Positions 59,866-64,000 of a stretch of 64,000 bases of DNA are shown here, piece by piece (the stretch's first letter is position 1; every line of letters starts with the position of its first letter). Both the position numbers and the translations under genes were made by a program. The stretch comes from Candidatus Woesearchaeota archaeon (GTDB lineage Archaea > Nanobdellota > Nanobdellia > Woesearchaeales > GCA-2687795): positions 29,089 through 93,088 of the forward strand of contig NZBG01000003.1 in NCBI GenBank assembly GCA_002687795.1. Direction: 5' to 3'. Below the pieces are notes generated by a model, which worked only from the letters and a program-made list of their open reading frames with translations, was not told where the DNA came from and searched no databases.

Positions 59866-61788
59866 ATGGCAAAAATCAGCATAACATTCCCAGACGGCGC
59901 AAAAAAGCAGCATGATAAAGGCTCTACAGCCCTGGAAATTATCAAAAAGGATATAGGAGAAGGCCTGGCAAGGGCAGCTTTAGCTGCAAAACTGGATGAT
60001 GAACTCATTGACTTAACAACACCTATCAACAAAAGCGGAAAACTCACTATATTAACATTCAAAGACAAAGAAGGTAAAGAAGTTTTCTGGCATAGCGCTT
60101 CTCACTTAATGACTCAAGCTATATTAAGACTATTCAAAACTCAGAATATTGGTCTAGGTGTAGGTTCTGCTATAGATGATGGCTTTTACCAGGATTATGA
60201 TATTAAAGAATTACATCCTGATGATCTACCAAAGATTGAAGCAGAAATGAAGAAAATTGTTAATGAAAAACAAGATATTACTCAAAAAGATGTTCCAAAA
60301 AAAGAAGCGCTTGAATTTTATAAAAAAGATCCCTATAAGACTGAACTGGCTAACGCTGTTCCAGATAAGAAAGTAAGCATGTATTCCCAAGGCGAGTTTA
60401 ATAACTTATGTAAGGGTCCCCATGTTCCAAACACCTCTTATATCAAAGCTTTCAAATTAATGAAGATAGCAGGAGCTTATTGGAGAGGAGATTCAGACAA
60501 GAATATGCTCACAAGAGTTTACGGTATCGCATTCCCGGATAAAAAAGAATTAAAAGAATATTTACATCTACTGGAAGAAGCTGAAAAACGCAACCACAGA
60601 AAGATTGGGAGAAAGATGGACCTGTTCTCTTTCCATGAAGAAGCTCCGGGCATGCCGTTCTTCCATAACAAAGGAACATTTATCTTCAATAAATTAGTGG
60701 AATATGTTTCAGGGATAATGAGAAGCAGGGATTATGAGATAAACAAGACTCCTTTGATCCTCAGCAAATCTCTCTGGCATGAATCCGGGCATTGGGATCA
60801 TTACAAAGATAACATGTATTTTACCAAGATAGATGACAGGGATTTTGCTGTTAAGCCTATGAACTGCCCAGGGAATGTACTTATTTTCAAAACAAAAACG
60901 CATTCTTACAGGGAGCTGCCAATAAGGGCTGGAGAATTCGGTCTTGTGCACAGGCATGAGCTCTCAGGTGTCTTAAACGGATTGTTCAGAGTGAGATGCT
61001 TTACACAGGACGATGCCCATGTTTTCTGCATGGAAGAACAGGTTGAGCATGAAATTAAAGACCTTATCGATTTTGCTGATGTTGTATACAAAAGGTTTGG
61101 TTTTGAGTATCATGTAGAATTATCCACCAAGCCTGAAAAAGCTATGGGAGATCCAAAATTATGGGACCTTGCTGAAGGTACATTAAAGAAGGTTCTTAAA
61201 GAGCTTAATATGGAATATAAAATTAATGAAGGTGATGGTGCTTTTTATGGGCCTAAGATTGACTTCCATTTGAAAGATGCATTAGGAAGAAGCTGGCAGT
61301 GCGGAACCATCCAGCTTGACTTTTCAATGCCTGAAAAGTTTGACCTGAACTATGAAGGCAAGGACGGCAAGAAGCACAGACCGGTGATGCTCCACAGGAC
61401 CATTCTTGGCAGTGTGGAAAGGTTTATGGGAATTATAACAGAGCATTTTGCTGGCAGGTTTCCATTATGGCTCGCGCCAGTACAGGCAGTTATCCTCACA
61501 GTTGCGGACAGGTTTAATGGCTATGCTGAAGAGGTTAAGACAATCATGGAGGAAAACGGTTTAAGGGTTGAGTTTGATTCCAGAGCCGAATCTGTTTCTT
61601 ATAAAGTCAGGGAAGCGCAACTGCAGGAGATACCTCTAATAATAACTATTGGAGAAAAGGAAGAGAAAGCCAAGACATTGACTATCAGAACATTGGATGG
61701 AAAATTATACCCTAACTCTAAGATAACAGAATTAGTTGACAAGGTTTTGGAGAATGTTGAGAAAAAAGCAATAAAGATTAACCTATAA
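59866..61788 (+). CDS. thrS: threonyl-tRNA synthetase, bacterial type
   Basis: 640 aa. TGS domain (1-62), editing domain with HSASHLM (HxxxH, near 77-83), catalytic core MNCPGNVLIF, RHELSGVLNGLFRVRCFTQD and GSVERFMGIITEHFAG, then the anticodon domain. Archaea usually have an unrelated N-terminal editing domain; this one is the bacterial/eukaryotic type, suggesting replacement by transfer. One base before the FKBP gene. Confidence 0.96.
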   Translation: MAKISITFPDGAKKQHDKGSTALEIIKKDIGEGLARAALAAKLDDELIDLTTPINKSGKLTILTFKDKEGKEVFWHSASHLMTQAILRLFKTQNIGLGVGSAIDDGFYQDYDIKELHPDDLPKIEAEMKKIVNEKQDITQKDVPKKEALEFYKKDPYKTELANAVPDKKVSMYSQGEFNNLCKGPHVPNTSYIKAFKLMKIAGAYWRGDSDKNMLTRVYGIAFPDKKELKEYLHLLEEAEKRNHRKIGRKMDLFSFHEEAPGMPFFHNKGTFIFNKLVEYVSGIMRSRDYEINKTPLILSKSLWHESGHWDHYKDNMYFTKIDDRDFAVKPMNCPGNVLIFKTKTHSYRELPIRAGEFGLVHRHELSGVLNGLFRVRCFTQDDAHVFCMEEQVEHEIKDLIDFADVVYKRFGFEYHVELSTKPEKAMGDPKLWDLAEGTLKKVLKELNMEYKINEGDGAFYGPKIDFHLKDALGRSWQCGTIQLDFSMPEKFDLNYEGKDGKKHRPVMLHRTILGSVERFMGIITEHFAGRFPLWLAPVQAVILTVADRFNGYAEEVKTIMEENGLRVEFDSRAESVSYKVREAQLQEIPLIITIGEKEEKAKTLTIRTLDGKLYPNSKITELVDKVLENVEKKAIKINL

Positions 61789-61789
61789 A

Positions 61790-62452
61790 ATGACAATAAA
61801 GAAACACGACTTCATAGAGATTGACTACACCGGTAAGGTTGAAGACATGGTATTTGACACAACCAGCGAGAAGGCTGCTAAAGACAACAACATCTTTAAC
61901 CAGGGCTTTAAATACAAGCCAATGGTAATCTGTATTGGAGAAAACATGGTTATAAAAGGCCTTGACACAAGGCTTGAAGGAAAAGAAGAAAACAAAGAAT
62001 ATGACTTCAAGATTCCTACCGAAGAAGCTTTTGGCAAAAAAGACCCCAAGCTCCTAAGAATGGTTCCAATGAGCATATTCAAAGAACAGAACATAAACCC
62101 CATGCCAGGCCTGCAGGTAAACATTGACGGAATGCTGGGAACAATAAGAACAGTTGGCGGCGGCAGAGCCATTATCGACTTCAACCATCCATTATCAGGC
62201 AAAGATGTTGAATACAAAGTAAAAATAAACAAGCTCATAACAGGCAAAAAAGAAAAGCTTGACTCTTATCTGAACTATTTCCTTGGCGATATTAACACTG
62301 AACTAACCGAAAACAAAGCAAAGGTTTTCTTTGATAAGGAGATTGATGAAAAAGTAAAAGGAACTCTCAAAAATAAATGCAAGGAGCTTCTCAACATTGA
62401 TCTTGAATTCTTAAAGAGGCCTAAGGCTGATAACAAGGAGACAAAGGGGTAG
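61790..62452 (+). CDS. FKBP-type (SlyD-like) peptidyl-prolyl isomerase
   Basis: 220 aa. FKBP core with the IF (insert in flap) domain: FIEIDYTGKVEDMVFDTTSE, VIKGLDTRLEGKEENKEY, IPTEEAFGKKDPKLLRMVP and GRAIIDFNHPLSGKDVEY. An extra C-terminal helical domain follows. A cytoplasmic folding helper. The stop region overlaps the convergent gene by 32 bases. Confidence 0.92.
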   Translation: MTIKKHDFIEIDYTGKVEDMVFDTTSEKAAKDNNIFNQGFKYKPMVICIGENMVIKGLDTRLEGKEENKEYDFKIPTEEAFGKKDPKLLRMVPMSIFKEQNINPMPGLQVNIDGMLGTIRTVGGGRAIIDFNHPLSGKDVEYKVKINKLITGKKEKLDSYLNYFLGDINTELTENKAKVFFDKEIDEKVKGTLKNKCKELLNIDLEFLKRPKADNKETKG

Positions 62453-62828
62453 GTGGGCTTTGGAATTCTATTGGAATTTCTCCATATAATCCTTCGATCA
62501 TATCAACCAGCTTTTCTTGTTCGCGTTTACCAGTAGTATGAGACCCAGTAATATAAGATGATTTATTACTATACATTGTCTGTCCTCTGACTTCAACTCT
62601 TCTGGGCTTTCGTTCTGGTCTGATAAGATCTCCATGCCAGTAAATCTCAGAAATAAGATATCTCATGCCAACTGGCTCTAGTATATTAAGTGTTGCGAAC
62701 TCCCAATCTTCCAGTTCGGGTTTGATAACTTCTTTTCCATCATTCCCTAATAAAAAACCACTGGCATCCTCTTCTGCTTCAGATACTTCTTCTGTTTCCG
62801 GTAATGTTCCCAATAATAAATCCCACAT
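62421..62828 (-). CDS. acidic protein of unknown function
   Basis: 135 aa. An acidic N-terminal third (ETEEVSEAEEDASGFLLGND), then a mixed basic region (GDLIRPERKPRRVEVRGQTM). No known family recognised, no membrane or signal segment. TATA-like ATATTTAAATA is about 38 nt upstream, longer than for neighbours. Overlaps the FKBP end. Confidence 0.5.
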   Translation of the reverse strand: MWDLLLGTLPETEEVSEAEEDASGFLLGNDGKEVIKPELEDWEFATLNILEPVGMRYLISEIYWHGDLIRPERKPRRVEVRGQTMYSNKSSYITGSHTTGKREQEKLVDMIEGLYGEIPIEFQSPPTPLSPCYQP

Positions 62829-62908
62829 TAAACTTCACTTCAGTAAAGAAAATCAACCCATATTTAAATATTTAGTTGCTTAATGCTCATAATACCAGCC
62901 AGATGTTC

Positions 62909-63907
62909 TCAGGTGGAGTTTAGTTTCTTCAGCTTAGGATACAACCCAGGCTCCATAAAAACCTTACGAACTTTAACAGCAATCCCTTTCCCTTTGTTGA
63001 TTATATCTTTGCTATCTAACCTTGCCTCACCCAAAGCTATCAGCTCATCCTTTAAAGTCATCACAGCAACACTATCTCCCGCCTTGACATCATCATTTAA
63101 CTTACACACTCCTGGCAACGCCAAATCAAACCCATGGCACAACGGAGCAACAGCAGAATCTGAAACCCAAACCTTTGGCAGATGCTTAACCCCCAACTCA
63201 ACAGGCCTGATTAAATTCTTTATATACTTATCATTCTTCTCTTCCTTCCAATAAAAATATGCATCCTTAAGCTCCTGTAAGGTAACTAATGAATCTTCAT
63301 TGAGAGGCCCTGCCTTTGTCCTTCTCAACTGCGCCATATGCGCGCCGCAACCCAACTCTTTTCCAATATCAAAACAAAGCTTCCTGATATAAGTTCCCGC
63401 CTGGCACCCTACTTTGAACAAAACATCTTTTTCCTCAATCTCAAGAACATCAAAATAATAAATCTCTCTTTCCCTTTCCTCTCTCTTAACAGCGCTCTTA
63501 ACAGGCGGAACCTGTTTTATCTTACCAGTAAACTTCTTAAACACTTTCCCCAACTTACCTTTATCAACTTCTTTATGCAGATGCATAATACAAACATACT
63601 CCTTCCCGGCCTTCAGCAAAGTCTGCACAATCCTTGTAGCCCTTCCCAATGCAATTGGAAGAACGCCTGTAACACCAGGATCCAAAGTCCCTGAATGTCC
63701 TGCCCTCTTAATACCAAGAATATTCTTAACATAGCTTGAAACCTGATGCGATGTAGGCCCCTTGCACTTATCAACATTAACAATGCCATAATCAATAAGC
63801 TCCTCAGCAGTCCTCTCCTCAGGCTTACAGCCTAACTCAGCATTGCTCTTGCTATCCTTCTTAGCAATTACTTTTCTCTCCGTTCTCTCAAAAGGCAGTT
63901 TATTCAT
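62909..63907 (-). CDS. cbf5: tRNA/rRNA pseudouridine synthase Cbf5
   Basis: 332 aa. GIVNVDKCKGPTSHQVSSYV, HSGTLDPGVTGVLPIALGRA with the catalytic Asp, then CQAGTYIRKLCFDIGKELG and a C-terminal PUA domain. The archaeal dyskerin homologue acts in H/ACA ribonucleoproteins and on tRNA U55. A hairpin and short ORF lie just upstream. Confidence 0.96.
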   Translation of the reverse strand: MNKLPFERTERKVIAKKDSKSNAELGCKPEERTAEELIDYGIVNVDKCKGPTSHQVSSYVKNILGIKRAGHSGTLDPGVTGVLPIALGRATRIVQTLLKAGKEYVCIMHLHKEVDKGKLGKVFKKFTGKIKQVPPVKSAVKREEREREIYYFDVLEIEEKDVLFKVGCQAGTYIRKLCFDIGKELGCGAHMAQLRRTKAGPLNEDSLVTLQELKDAYFYWKEEKNDKYIKNLIRPVELGVKHLPKVWVSDSAVAPLCHGFDLALPGVCKLNDDVKAGDSVAVMTLKDELIALGEARLDSKDIINKGKGIAVKVRKVFMEPGLYPKLKKLNST

Positions 63908-63931
63908 TACATCTAAAGGATACCTTGGGCT

Positions 63932-63988
63932 TTAGCCCAAGTTGTAGTCCACAGCTACTCCCTTTCCTCCGTAAGTTTTTTCTACCAT
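63932..63988 (-). CDS. short upstream ORF with hairpin at its stop, before cbf5
   Basis: 18 codons (MVEKTYGGKGVAVDYNLG) between an in-frame TAA and a TAA inside the loop of CTTGGGC-TTTA-GCCCAAG (63924-63941). It precedes cbf5 by 24 nt. Five glycines but no strong bias. Might be a leader peptide like the two others, a short real protein, or chance; its promoter lies outside the window. Confidence 0.3.
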   Translation of the reverse strand: MVEKTYGGKGVAVDYNLG

Positions 63989-64000
63989 TTTTGATTATAA

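Noticed and set aside
1..64000. CRISPR arrays, rRNA operon, replication origin
   Set aside because: No regularly spaced repeats, no 16S/23S sequence and no origin-binding repeat cluster or orc1/cdc6 gene were seen.

Overview
The window is from an AT-rich archaeal chromosome. Diagnostic archaeal genes include the exosome/proteasome/RNase P block (rnp2-psmA-SBDS-rrp4-rrp41-rrp42-rpoK), TFE, Rpo10, Hef, Hjc, archaeal Cbf5, class I CCA transferase, AglB, archaeal SepF, Sec61-beta and NAC. tRNA genes carry bulge-helix-bulge-type introns, and most genes have a TATA box about 25-28 nt before the start codon, implying leaderless mRNAs. The small-protein content, unlinked 5S gene and ribose-1,5-bisphosphate isomerase suggest a DPANN lineage such as Woesearchaeota; that placement is inference. 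Several genes look bacterial in type: leuA, a type I-beta DAHP synthase, AhcY, ThrRS and a GGDEF protein. LAYOUT: 1-9.5 kb PINc ATPase, leuA with its leader, PAP2 phosphatase, Hef, 5S rRNA, CorA, TruD. 9.6-14.7 kb a UDP-GlcNAc operon (glmM, IMPase-like, glmU-like, glmS). 14.7-21.7 kb an MNT/HEPN module with twin operators, tRNA-Arg, a GGDEF protein, two PRPP-synthetase-like paralogues, a Hel308 lacking its first motor domain, tRNA-Ile. 21.7-27 kb the exosome superoperon. 27-38 kb RNase Z, Hjc, TFE, R15P isomerase, a MITE-like element, SepF, ZPR1, MTA phosphorylase, Lrp, SAH hydrolase, KaiC-like ATPase, PGI/PMI. 37.8-44.3 kb a LAGLIDADG gene between tRNA sequences, then a glycan/cell-surface gene group. 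44.3-50.8 kb CCA enzyme, Rpo10, an Fe-S protein, tRNA-Trp, DAHP synthase with its leader, Sec61-beta, NAC, tRNA-Val. 50.8-64 kb small-protein genes, PhoU-like regulator, UppS, RNase P p30, AglB with neighbours, ThrRS, FKBP and Cbf5. MAIN DISCOVERY: two unlinked amino-acid biosynthesis genes each have a leaderless leader-peptide gene whose composition matches the pathway. Upstream of leuA is a 24-residue peptide with 12 leucines. Upstream of the aromatic-pathway DAHP synthase is a 27-residue peptide ending in a run of Phe, Tyr and Trp. In both, a hairpin starts at or next to the stop codon, followed by the same 11-mer TTTATTCTCTA at nearly the same spacing, and then a strong Shine-Dalgarno. This looks like ribosome-mediated attenuation in an archaeon. 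SECOND THEME: five of six tRNA genes are interrupted, including introns in the D-loop (Lys, Val) and T-loop (Ile), and an orphan tRNA 3' end carries half of a T-loop splice motif.
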